The notes under the pieces: model-generated | The model's database searches: none | What the model saw: the letters and a program-made list of their open reading frames with translations, nothing else | Told to the model about the DNA's origin: nothing | Position numbers and translations under genes: made by a program | Shown: positions 10,219 through 18,440 of the stretch, in pieces | Layout of the letters: every line of letters begins with the position of its first letter | Position numbering within the stretch: the stretch's first letter is position 1 | From: Acidimicrobiia bacterium | GTDB lineage: Bacteria; Actinomycetota; Acidimicrobiia; Spongiisociales; UBA5794 | Reading direction: 5' to 3' | Length of the DNA stretch: 53,445 nucleotides | Assembly (NCBI GenBank): GCA_013003395.1 | Contig: JABDJC010000220.1 | Coordinates: forward strand, 1-53,445

Positions 10219-11337
10219 GTGATACTCGAAGTGCTCGCGGTCGTCGTTGGTGTCGTCGCCATCGGCGCCGTAGTGGCGTCTGCAATCCGGACCGTCATTC
10301 TGCCGAGGTCGGCGCAGAGTCTGCTGACGGCAATCGTGTTCCGGGTCATCGGAGCCGTCTTCTTCACCGTTGCGAGCGCCCGACTCGAGTACGGGCGACG
10401 AGATTCGATCATGGCGCTCTACGGTCCTACGAGCCTCCTGGCACTCGTAGCCGCGTGGCTCGGGGCGACGATGTTCGGCTTCACCTTGCTGTTCTGGGCG
10501 GCAGGCGTCGGATCGCTGGGTGATGCATTCCATCTGTCCGGGTCGTCGATCACCACCCTCGGATTTGCACCGGCGACGACGCTGCTGACGCGAGCGTTGG
10601 CGTTCATCGAGGCAGGACTCGGGTTGGTGCTCGTCGCCTTGCTCATCACGTACCTGCCTTCGATGTATTCAGCGTTCAGTACCAGGGAGACCCGCTTGAC
10701 GCTCCTCGAGGTGCGGGCCGGGTCCCCTCCATCTGCCGTCGAGTTGCTCAGCCGTCATGCTCGCATTGGTTGGCTCGATCGCCTCGATCAGGAATGGCTT
10801 CTCTGGGAGGAGTGGTTTGCGGTGATCGAAGAGACGCACACCACCTACGCGATCCTCCCGTTCTTTCGTTCGCCCCAGCCCGACAGGTCTTGGGTGACCG
10901 GAGCCGGGACGGTTCTCGACGCTGCCGCCCTTCACCATTCCACGATCGACGTGGATCCAAGTCCACAGGCGGCTGTTCTGATCCGAGGCGGGTTCATCGC
11001 ACTACGGCGGATCGCCGACTTCTTCGGAATCCACCACGATCCTGAACCCTCCGTCGATGATCCGATCTCGATCACCCGGTCAGAATTCGATGCGGCCTGC
11101 GAGGCGATGGCGGAAGCCGGAGTGCCGATTCGAGCCGATCGAGATCAAGCGTGGCGCGACTACGCCGGCTGGCGAGTCAATTACGACACGGTGTTGCTCA
11201 AGCTGGCGGCGTTGACGTTGGCGCCGTACTCGCCCTGGTCGTCTGACCGTTCTCCGCCAGATCATGAACCGACTCGGGTGAGAATGCTCGGGCGACGGCG
11301 CTCCCAGACCGACGAGAAGTCAGGTCAACCCGGGTAG
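10219..11337 (+). CDS. Membrane protein with K+-channel-like pore segment
   Basis: GTG start VILEVLAVVVGVV; several TM segments; SGSSITTLGFAPATTLLTRALAFIEAGLGLVLVALLITYLP resembles an Ion_trans_2 pore plus inner helix. Confidence 0.7.
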   Translation: MILEVLAVVVGVVAIGAVVASAIRTVILPRSAQSLLTAIVFRVIGAVFFTVASARLEYGRRDSIMALYGPTSLLALVAAWLGATMFGFTLLFWAAGVGSLGDAFHLSGSSITTLGFAPATTLLTRALAFIEAGLGLVLVALLITYLPSMYSAFSTRETRLTLLEVRAGSPPSAVELLSRHARIGWLDRLDQEWLLWEEWFAVIEETHTTYAILPFFRSPQPDRSWVTGAGTVLDAAALHHSTIDVDPSPQAAVLIRGGFIALRRIADFFGIHHDPEPSVDDPISITRSEFDAACEAMAEAGVPIRADRDQAWRDYAGWRVNYDTVLLKLAALTLAPYSPWSSDRSPPDHEPTRVRMLGRRRSQTDEKSGQPG

Positions 11338-12227
11338 TCGCCTGCGATCGGCAACATTGATCGCAGTGGGCTTCCCAACTCGTCTGACAGCCACTGGGCG
11401 GTCTCGATCAGCAGAGCGACATCGAGGCCAGGATCGACGCCCAACCCTCGCTGCAGATAGACGAGGTCTTCGGTGGCGACATTGCCGCCGGCGCCCTTGG
11501 CGAAAGGGCTTCCGCCATATCCGCCGACGCTCGAATCGAGTGCCCCGACTCCGATGCGCATCGCGGCCACGGCATTGGCATACGCGGTGTTTCTCGTGTT
11601 GTGGAAATGGCAGCGTGTTTGTGGAGCGTCGTCGAACGCGAGGACCGGTTCGAGCAGTCGTTCGACGTCGAGCGGCGTAGCGACGCCAATTGTGTCGCCG
11701 AACGCGATCTCGTCCACCCCTACAGCCGAGAATCGCTTCACGAGTTCGAGGACGCGCTCCACGTCGACAGGGCCGTCGTACGGATCGCCGAACGCCACGC
11801 TGATGGTGACGCTCGTCTTGCGACCCGAGCCAGCGGCTTCTGGCACCATCAACTCGATCTCGTTGGCCGATTCGGAGACGCTGGCACCCTGATTTCGTTG
11901 GTTGTATCCGTCAGCTGCGGCAAGCGTGAAGTTGATCTCATCGAGGGTCGTGGTGAGCGCACGCTCGAGTCCTCTGCGGTTCATGACCAAGCCGATGTAG
12001 CTGGCTGCACCTCGCGGGAGCGCAGCGCAGATCCGTTCGGCGTCGGCCATCTGTGGAACACGTTTCGGATTCACGAAGCTCGCAACTTCGATACGGTCGA
12101 TGCCGGCGTCGACCAGTCGGCCGATCAGCTCGAGGCGGGTTTCCACCGGCAGCACTTTTGATTCCGCCTGGAGTCCATCTCGAGGCCCAACCTCGACGAT
12201 CCGTGACGGGGTGACCGACTCAGCCAG
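11325..12227 (-). CDS. Hydroxymethylglutaryl-CoA lyase-like (HMGL family)
   Basis: SRIVEVGPRDGLQAESKVLPVETRLELIGRLVDAGIDRIEVASFVNPKRVPQMAD; VGGYGGSPFAKGAGGNVATEDLVY. The conserved N-terminus lies upstream of the first GTG (12155); the only plausible upstream codon after the in-frame stop is CTG at 12227. Confidence 0.85.
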   Translation of the reverse strand: MAESVTPSRIVEVGPRDGLQAESKVLPVETRLELIGRLVDAGIDRIEVASFVNPKRVPQMADAERICAALPRGAASYIGLVMNRRGLERALTTTLDEINFTLAAADGYNQRNQGASVSESANEIELMVPEAAGSGRKTSVTISVAFGDPYDGPVDVERVLELVKRFSAVGVDEIAFGDTIGVATPLDVERLLEPVLAFDDAPQTRCHFHNTRNTAYANAVAAMRIGVGALDSSVGGYGGSPFAKGAGGNVATEDLVYLQRGLGVDPGLDVALLIETAQWLSDELGSPLRSMLPIAGDYPG

Positions 12228-14934
12228 TTACGGAGCCCAGATCAAGGGTGTCCGGAACTGGATGGTCCATGGCCGTGGCGTCTGGACCCGTCTCTGGATC
12301 CAGGTCGACAGGATCAGGTGAGACTTCGACCACCATCGTGAGTTCGTCTTCTTCAGTGGCGGCAGGCGTCTCTTCGACAACCACAACGTCGCCGGTCGCC
12401 GGGTCCTCGGTCCCCGGGTCCTCGTCTGTGACGGGGTCTTCGTCTGTGACGGGGTCTTCCGTCGTGGTGGTTTCCACGTTGTCGGTGTCGGCAGCCGGGT
12501 CGGCGTCCGAGGCGCAGGTGTATATCCAGACTTCACCGCCGCCCAGAAGGCCGTCGAGGTTGAGGTCTCCCGTGACAAATCCGTCTCCGTTGAGGTCTTC
12601 GGGAACCAACACGGTGCACGAACCGAGGAGAAGGTCCGCAGTTGCTGAGCCGTCAGTCGACAGCGCGACCACGGCGTAGGCATATCCCAACTGCGAGCCA
12701 TCGTCGCCGATCCACTGGAAAGCACCAACCAAGAACGGCAGCTCGGTGAGCGACTCAACCGTCGAAGCAGTTTCGGCGGCGACAGCTTCGATCGTGGCAG
12801 CATCGACAGCCTCGCCTTCCGCAGTGTCTGCGGAGGCGCTTGCCGCACCATCGGTGAGACACGTCAGGTACCAGAGTTCGTTGTTGTCGAGGATGTTGTT
12901 GCTGTTCCAGTCGCCGTCGAAGTACCCATCGCCGTCGAAGTCCCACATCTCGAGCGGACGGCAGTCAGCAACCGGCTCTATCACGGCTGGAGGTTCAGGA
13001 TCCACTGGCGGTTCCGGATCGACCGGAGGTTCCGGATCCGGATCAGGATCGACTGGCGGTTCTGGGTCTGGATCTGGATCGACTGGCGGATCCGGCTCGG
13101 GGTCCGGATCTGGATCGACTGGCGGATCCGGCTCGGGGTCCGGATCTGGATCGACTGGCGGATCCGGCTCGGGGTCCGGGTCAGGATCGACTGGCGGAAC
13201 CGGGTCTGGATCGGGATCAACCGGGGGTTCCGGGTCTGGATCGGGATCAACCGGCGGATCTGGGTCTGGATCAGGCGCCGGGTCTGGATCTGGGTCTGGA
13301 TCTGGGTCTGGATCTGGCGCGGGGTCGGGATCTGGGTCCGGGTCTGGCGCGGGATCGGGATCTGGGTCTGGATCTGGCGCAGGATCCTTGTCCGGGTCGC
13401 CACGAGGATCAGGAACCGGATTTGGGTCCGGATCGGGCGCCGGGTCCGGATCAGGTGCGGGGTCCGGATCAGGGTCCGGTGCGGGGTCGCCAGGGACGTC
13501 AGCCGTGACGGCATCGCCGATCGTTCCAGTCGGCTGCTCGATCACCGGATTACCCGCCGGCGTGACCGGGGCAACCGTGGTGGTCGGCGTCGCATCGACC
13601 TGAGGTCCGGTCGGAGCGTCGCCGTTGGAGATCGATGTACCGAGAACTGCGGTCTCTGGGGCAATCTCGATCAACGCAGGCGCTGCGGCGAGAACGGCAG
13701 CACCGCGCTGGTCTGAGCCACGTTGGCCACTGGCTGCCACAGCTTCTCCGCCCCACTGACCTTTGTCGTTGTTGCAGGTGTAGTTGTCCGGGTCTGCCTC
13801 TGTCCGGCTCAAGACCTGGACCGTTCCTGAGTACGTGTCTGCTACGAAGCCCGAGGGAACGTTGGCCGTCAGGTCCAGCCGCCCGATCTCGCCGCTGCAC
13901 AGCGGATCATTGAACCACGCCACTGCGGTCGCCTTGAGTTGGTTCACATGCTGGAGCGCATCGTCGGAGCGACCGAACGCGGAGCCGAAGCTGGTGATGT
14001 CGCGTGCCGCCGAGGACCCGCCTTGCACGTCCTTGCCGACGAACGGGGTGAACGAGACGCCGATCTGACCACCGGCGCTTGCGGTGTTGAGCGCGGTTGG
14101 TGATGCCGTGTCCACGGCAAGGTTGCCGGCAAGGACAGCTGATTGACCTGGCAGCAGGTTGGTCCAGCCGATCGACGACACGTCCACGGCGATGTGTTGA
14201 ACGCAAAGCACGTCGAAACTGCTGACCCGAACATCCGAACCGCGCCGCGTTGCGAGGCGAGACTCAACTCGATACGTCCCACATGGTTCGTGGGCGCCGA
14301 TCGTGACGCTCGTGCTGTAGAACGCTCCCGCTTCTGCAAAACACTGTGCGATGAGAGCTCGTGCCGCGTCGAGTTCGACGTCGGAGTTGGATACCGCAGC
14401 CTCGATCATTCCGTCTGCGGTCAGCGCATCTTGCTCGAGGTCGAAGCCGAGATCGCTACACGCGGCGGCTTCACCTTCAACTCTCGTCTTGAATCCGCCG
14501 TCCGGATAGAACACGTCCCAATAGGCTGCGCCGACCGTGTCGATGCCGGTGTCGAACGTTGCAGCAGTCCACAACTCGATGCGGCGAGCATTGGGCAAGT
14601 CGGCAGGGTTGGCGGCCACCTGCAGCGGACGGCCTACCGCGCTGCGAGTCTGCGGTACCGCTCCGGCGCATCGGGACCGAGACCCGAAGCTGTACGGATC
14701 GTCGTCGTAGTTGCCGTTCTCGTCGCTGTATTGCATCCCGGGCGTCGCGGAATCCATGTCGAGCAGCTGCCAAGTACAGCTAACGGTCGCAGAAGAACCC
14801 GCCGCGGTTTCAGCCTCGGTCGCGTCGATTGGATTCGGCGCGACGAGGAGGTATACGAAAAGCGGCAGCACGGCGAGAAGCTTTCGCCGCCTGGACGCCA
14901 GTGATATGGCCCACCGTCCCTGGGTGCCCTGCAT
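12220..14934 (-). CDS. Secreted surface protein with long Pro-Asp repeat and two dockerin/EF-hand-like motifs
   Basis: N-terminal hydrophobic segment LLAVLPLFVYLLVAPNPIDA; DPDPDPAPDPDP/PPVDPDPDPEP repeat; DFDGDGYFDGDWNSNNILDNNELWYLTC and DLNGDGFVTGDLNLDGLLGGGEVWIYTC. Confidence 0.8.
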   Translation of the reverse strand: MQGTQGRWAISLASRRRKLLAVLPLFVYLLVAPNPIDATEAETAAGSSATVSCTWQLLDMDSATPGMQYSDENGNYDDDPYSFGSRSRCAGAVPQTRSAVGRPLQVAANPADLPNARRIELWTAATFDTGIDTVGAAYWDVFYPDGGFKTRVEGEAAACSDLGFDLEQDALTADGMIEAAVSNSDVELDAARALIAQCFAEAGAFYSTSVTIGAHEPCGTYRVESRLATRRGSDVRVSSFDVLCVQHIAVDVSSIGWTNLLPGQSAVLAGNLAVDTASPTALNTASAGGQIGVSFTPFVGKDVQGGSSAARDITSFGSAFGRSDDALQHVNQLKATAVAWFNDPLCSGEIGRLDLTANVPSGFVADTYSGTVQVLSRTEADPDNYTCNNDKGQWGGEAVAASGQRGSDQRGAAVLAAAPALIEIAPETAVLGTSISNGDAPTGPQVDATPTTTVAPVTPAGNPVIEQPTGTIGDAVTADVPGDPAPDPDPDPAPDPDPAPDPDPNPVPDPRGDPDKDPAPDPDPDPDPAPDPDPDPDPAPDPDPDPDPDPDPAPDPDPDPPVDPDPDPEPPVDPDPDPVPPVDPDPDPEPDPPVDPDPDPEPDPPVDPDPDPEPDPPVDPDPDPEPPVDPDPDPEPPVDPEPPVDPEPPAVIEPVADCRPLEMWDFDGDGYFDGDWNSNNILDNNELWYLTCLTDGAASASADTAEGEAVDAATIEAVAAETASTVESLTELPFLVGAFQWIGDDGSQLGYAYAVVALSTDGSATADLLLGSCTVLVPEDLNGDGFVTGDLNLDGLLGGGEVWIYTCASDADPAADTDNVETTTTEDPVTDEDPVTDEDPGTEDPATGDVVVVEETPAATEEDELTMVVEVSPDPVDLDPETGPDATAMDHPVPDTLDLGSVTG
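12990..13495 (-). repeat. Low-complexity Pro-Asp coding repeat, including three perfect 36-bp-period copies
   Basis: GACTGGCGGATCCGGCTCGGGGTCCGGATCTGGATC at 13081-13116, 13117-13152 and (near-perfect) 13153-13188, within GGATC(T/C)GG(A/G)TC arrays. Confidence 0.9.
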
Positions 14935-14990
14935 GGATTCCCCCTACGTGGTCGCTGGTGCTCCCACTCGGTCATTGAACACTACCAGCC

Positions 14991-16196
14991 TCATGACGTC
15001 GCGCGTCGGCGCCAAACGATCAACCCGACGAGCACGAGAGCGCCGGCGGCGAGCGAGAAATACAACAAAACGGGCCGGCCCTCTGCAGCTCCGACGCTGA
15101 AAGCAAACGTGGTCGGTCGCGAAAGGATCCCGTCGACGTCTGCGCTGCCAGAAAGTTGGTACTCGCCGGGCCTGGCAACCTCCATGAAGACCTGAACGAT
15201 CGTGGTCTCGTCGGGACCGACACGTCGCGCCAGGCTTCCGACGTCTCCGATACGTCCTCCTGCGTAGATCAGTTCTCCGTTGAACCGGATGCCGGCGGTC
15301 ACTTCACTCGAGTTGCGGAGCTCGGCGTTGACGATTGCGATTCCGCCCGCTTCCGGTCGGTTCGCCAGCTCGAGGCTCACGATCTCGCCCGAGCGCGTGA
15401 ACGACCCACCAGGCGCAAGTTCGAATCGAGCGATACGCGACGGAAGCACCACCGAGCCAATAGTGGCGTTCGCCGTGGCAACGTAGGCGCCGACGTCCGC
15501 CGACGTTGTCGACCATGCATCCACAACAACCGCTGACTCCCCTGGCCGAATACGGGTCTCGGCAAACGTGATGGATGCGACCTCTTCGTCAGTTGCGGTC
15601 AAGATCACTACGGTCACCTGCGGTGAGATTGCGACGTTTCCTTCATTTCGGATCTCGACGGACAGTGGGAGCGGCGTTCCCACCTCGGCGGTGCCCACGG
15701 TGAAGTCCTCCATGGCAGCGGCGATCACCTGCGTGCCGTTGACGGTGACGATCACGGGCAGCTCGACGCCGATTTCTACGGCGGCATCATCGGGTTCCGT
15801 AGAGCCCGACAGCACACGAAGGGCTCCTTCATACGTGCCGTTTGCGATGTCGTCGGGGACGATGACTGCCAGATCGAACGTGGCGTCGCCGCCTGCGCCT
15901 ATCGCGAACGTCTCGATGGCCTCGCCGTCTGAGACCTGACGGACTTCGATCCACGGTCCAACGTCGCCGATCGTCACGAACCGCAGCAATCGCGCCTCGC
16001 CGGCATCGTTGACGAGGCCGAGTGACTGAACGGCAGTGCCTCCCCGCAGAGGACCTTCGAACTCAAAACTGTTGGGAAACGCCGCAACGCCGGTCTGAGC
16101 CTGTGCGACAGCAACGCCGCACATGAGGATTGCGCTCGCCAGCACGGCCACGAGCGTCGCCTGCCGGGAGCTGGCCGGGTACTTGATGTTCACCAC
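14991..16196 (-). CDS. Secreted/anchored protein with Ig-like (CARDB/NPCBM-associated-like) repeats and C-terminal TM anchor
   Basis: GTG start; signal peptide SSRQATLVAVLASAILMCGVAVAQAQ; C-terminal PVLLYFSLAAGALVLVGLIVWRRRATS. Track start 16514 is antisense to the next gene and not supported. Confidence 0.75.
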   Translation of the reverse strand: MVNIKYPASSRQATLVAVLASAILMCGVAVAQAQTGVAAFPNSFEFEGPLRGGTAVQSLGLVNDAGEARLLRFVTIGDVGPWIEVRQVSDGEAIETFAIGAGGDATFDLAVIVPDDIANGTYEGALRVLSGSTEPDDAAVEIGVELPVIVTVNGTQVIAAAMEDFTVGTAEVGTPLPLSVEIRNEGNVAISPQVTVVILTATDEEVASITFAETRIRPGESAVVVDAWSTTSADVGAYVATANATIGSVVLPSRIARFELAPGGSFTRSGEIVSLELANRPEAGGIAIVNAELRNSSEVTAGIRFNGELIYAGGRIGDVGSLARRVGPDETTIVQVFMEVARPGEYQLSGSADVDGILSRPTTFAFSVGAAEGRPVLLYFSLAAGALVLVGLIVWRRRATS

Positions 16197-16292
16197 AGCG
16201 GCATCGTAATGGTGAAGGAGGATGATTCTGGTTGCACCCTTCCTATCCGCCCGGCGCCTTACACTCCGACGCGGAGTCGAGAGAGGTACGCG

Positions 16293-17159
16293 TTGGAACA
16301 ATCGATAACGCAGTTGTTGCAGACGCCCGGCGTGATCATGCTCATCGGCGCCGCAGACACCGGCAAGACGACCGTGGGTAAAGCGTTGCTGGAGGCGGTG
16401 GTTGTCGGCGGGTTCACTGCGGCGTATGTGGACGCCGACCTGGATCAATCGACGGTGGGTCCGCCCGCATGTGTCGGACTCAAGTGGGTCAACAGTCGAG
16501 AAGACATCGAGCATCTCGATAGTGCGGACGAGCTGAGATTTGTCGGGTCAACCACGCCAGAAGGAGTGGTGCTGCCACACGTCGTGGCGACCGCAGCGCT
16601 GGTCGACATGGCTCGGCGGGCCGACTATGTGATCCTCGACACGACAAGCGTTGTCGCCGGGGTAGTCGGCGAGACGCTCAAGTACCACACCACTGAGCTG
16701 TGTCAACCTCGTGTGGTTGTCGCGCTCCACCGCGGCGCCGAGATGGATCCGATCGTTTCGATGCTCGAACGATTCCTGGGTGTGGAGTCCGTCAAGGTCG
16801 AGTCGGACCCGCTCAGAGTCTCGTCGTCGCCGTCGGAGCGCAACGCTGTCCGCGTCGAGGGGTTCCGTCGCGAGATGGCTGAACCCATCTCGCAATGGAG
16901 GGTGCAACGTGGCGTGTTCGCTCCGAGCCTCCCGGAAGAGTTCGACTACGAGAAGCTCGATCAGATGCTGGTCGGAGTTCAGGGGTTCGGCGGCCGCTGT
17001 CTCGGACTCGGAGTATTGGAATACAAGGATCACCAGCTACGAGTGATCACTCGACACGGCGACTCCATGACCGGGTTGCGACTCGGATCACTGCGCGTGG
17101 ATCGAGCGACCTTCGCCACGGCCAGGGTTCGACTGCGCCAACTGATCTTCGGGGTCTGA
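16293..17159 (+). CDS. Clp1/Grc3-like P-loop NTPase (polynucleotide-kinase family)
   Basis: GVIMLIGAADTGKTTVGKAL Walker A; AAYVDADLDQSTVGPPACVGLKWV resembles the Grc3/Clp1 'DLDxGQ...PP' motif; DTTSVVAGVVGETLKYHTTELCQPRVVVALHR. TTG start preceded by GAGAGG. Confidence 0.7.
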   Translation: MEQSITQLLQTPGVIMLIGAADTGKTTVGKALLEAVVVGGFTAAYVDADLDQSTVGPPACVGLKWVNSREDIEHLDSADELRFVGSTTPEGVVLPHVVATAALVDMARRADYVILDTTSVVAGVVGETLKYHTTELCQPRVVVALHRGAEMDPIVSMLERFLGVESVKVESDPLRVSSSPSERNAVRVEGFRREMAEPISQWRVQRGVFAPSLPEEFDYEKLDQMLVGVQGFGGRCLGLGVLEYKDHQLRVITRHGDSMTGLRLGSLRVDRATFATARVRLRQLIFGV

Positions 17160-17160
17160 A

Positions 17161-17712
17161 GTGTGGCGACTCGTGGCGGTGAGACTGCCGATACCGTGGG
17201 ACGACTTTGGGTTTCCATCACCCGTAGACCTCGGCGGAACGATTCTTCTGGACGGAGAGGTCGCTTGGGAGTGGGAGTCAGACACCGAACCTGATGCCGC
17301 TGCACCTGCATTCGAGATCGATCGGTGCGGACCGGCTCGAGCGAAAGACGGTCCGGCAGGGTGGTCGGTCGATCACGTCGTCCTGATGGTGCCGAGCCTC
17401 GACGCTGCGATCGAGACGTTCGCGTCGAGCCACATGCGCCCACGGCTGCGTACATCCATCGACGGGCGAGCCATGGCGTTCTATCGAGCGCACACGGTCA
17501 TCGAAGTCATCGAGTCGCCGGTGCGGAGTGCTGCGCTGTACGGCATCGCCTTGACGACCGACGAGCCGCTCGAAGTAGTGGCGCTGCGGTGGAGGTCGCT
17601 CGGGCACGAAGTAACCGATCCGAAGCCAGCGATTCAGCAAGGACGCCGGATTCTGACGGTTCGGGGCCTTGGCTCCGGTTTGGCGATCATGTCGGCAGAT
17701 CGAGCACGCTAG
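17161..17712 (+). CDS. Glyoxalase/VOC-superfamily protein
   Basis: GWSVDHVVLMVPSLDAAIETFASSHMRPR... AFYRAHTVIEVIE; GTG start immediately after the previous stop. Confidence 0.7.
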   Translation: MWRLVAVRLPIPWDDFGFPSPVDLGGTILLDGEVAWEWESDTEPDAAAPAFEIDRCGPARAKDGPAGWSVDHVVLMVPSLDAAIETFASSHMRPRLRTSIDGRAMAFYRAHTVIEVIESPVRSAALYGIALTTDEPLEVVALRWRSLGHEVTDPKPAIQQGRRILTVRGLGSGLAIMSADRAR

Positions 17713-17740
17713 AGGAGCGAGTGGGCCTCGAGCGAGGCGC

Positions 17741-17870
17741 GCAAAAGCCCAAGGAACCTCGACTTCGAATCCCGCACTTCCCCGAACGAGTCTCGCTGAA
17801 TCGGCACCTTGGGCCTTGCTTCGCCAACTTACGAAACCGGTTCGGGGCGAGTCAATACGGCTGAATCGGG
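17741..17870. other. Structured non-coding segment (candidate RNA/regulatory element)
   Basis: GCAAAAGCCCAAGG (17741-17754) pairs with CCTTGGGCCTTGC (17807-17819); CCCCGAAC (17780-17787) pairs with GTTCGGGG (17840-17847); GCTGAATCGG directly repeated at 17795 and 17860. Confidence 0.4.
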
Positions 17871-18014
17871 CGATTTCTGTGCGGCAACTCTGTATAAATT
17901 CACGTAATTGGAGTCAAATGCTTGTTGGGACTCGTCCGAATTGGTGAGTAGTCCACAAATCCACAGCTGTCCACAGGAGGTTGTGCACAAGCGCTGAGGA
18001 CAAGTTTCTCCAGC

Positions 18015-18440
18015 CTATTTTTCGCGAGGAGCGAAACCGATTCTGATGATTTGGCGGAACGTGGTTTCGATCAGCTCGTAGATGCTGCCGATGACCTCGT
18101 CCAGAGCGTCATCGTCGAAGTCCTTCACTGGCACGCGCCCGACGAGGAAGATGTCTCGTCGTTGGTCCAACGCGAAGTGAGTGCGCCAGGCCGGCCAGCT
18201 GCGAGCGAGCAGCAGTGCGAATACCTCTTCCCTCGAGTGAGGCGGCATCGGCCCCACGTACGCCTCGCAGCCGACGGTCAGATCGCCGACATCGAACCAG
18301 ATCGTGGTGAAGTCGCGGACTTGCTGAGCCATCCTGATGCCCCAGCGGCCCTCGTACTCGCCGGCCCAGACAACGTCGGATGCCTCGTCTTCGACCATGC
18401 GCAACGTCACGGTCTCGAGTCGTTCGCGAACCGGGGGCAC
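18015..18440 (-). CDS. YbjN domain-containing protein
   Basis: VWAGEYEGRWGIRMAQQVRDFTTIWFDVGDLTVGCEAYVGPMPPHSREEVFALLLARS...; GTG start overlapping the mshA stop, in the common actinobacterial mshA neighbourhood. Confidence 0.75.
   Translation of the reverse strand: MPPVRERLETVTLRMVEDEASDVVWAGEYEGRWGIRMAQQVRDFTTIWFDVGDLTVGCEAYVGPMPPHSREEVFALLLARSWPAWRTHFALDQRRDIFLVGRVPVKDFDDDALDEVIGSIYELIETTFRQIIRIGFAPREK

Noticed and set aside
12746-13603. Plus-strand ORF encoding a GSGSGSGSTGG-rich protein
   Set aside because: Antisense of the Pro-Asp repeat; low-complexity reading frame created by the GGATCN repeat, with no independent start context or domain.
16232-16265. TTGCAC/TACACT promoter-like pair upstream of the Clp1-like gene
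   Set aside because: Spacing of about 22 bp is outside the usual 16-18 bp; not strong enough to list.
17755-17790. tRNA-like T-loop string CTTCGAATCCCG
   Set aside because: No 5-bp T-stem, anticodon arm or acceptor stem could be formed on either strand.
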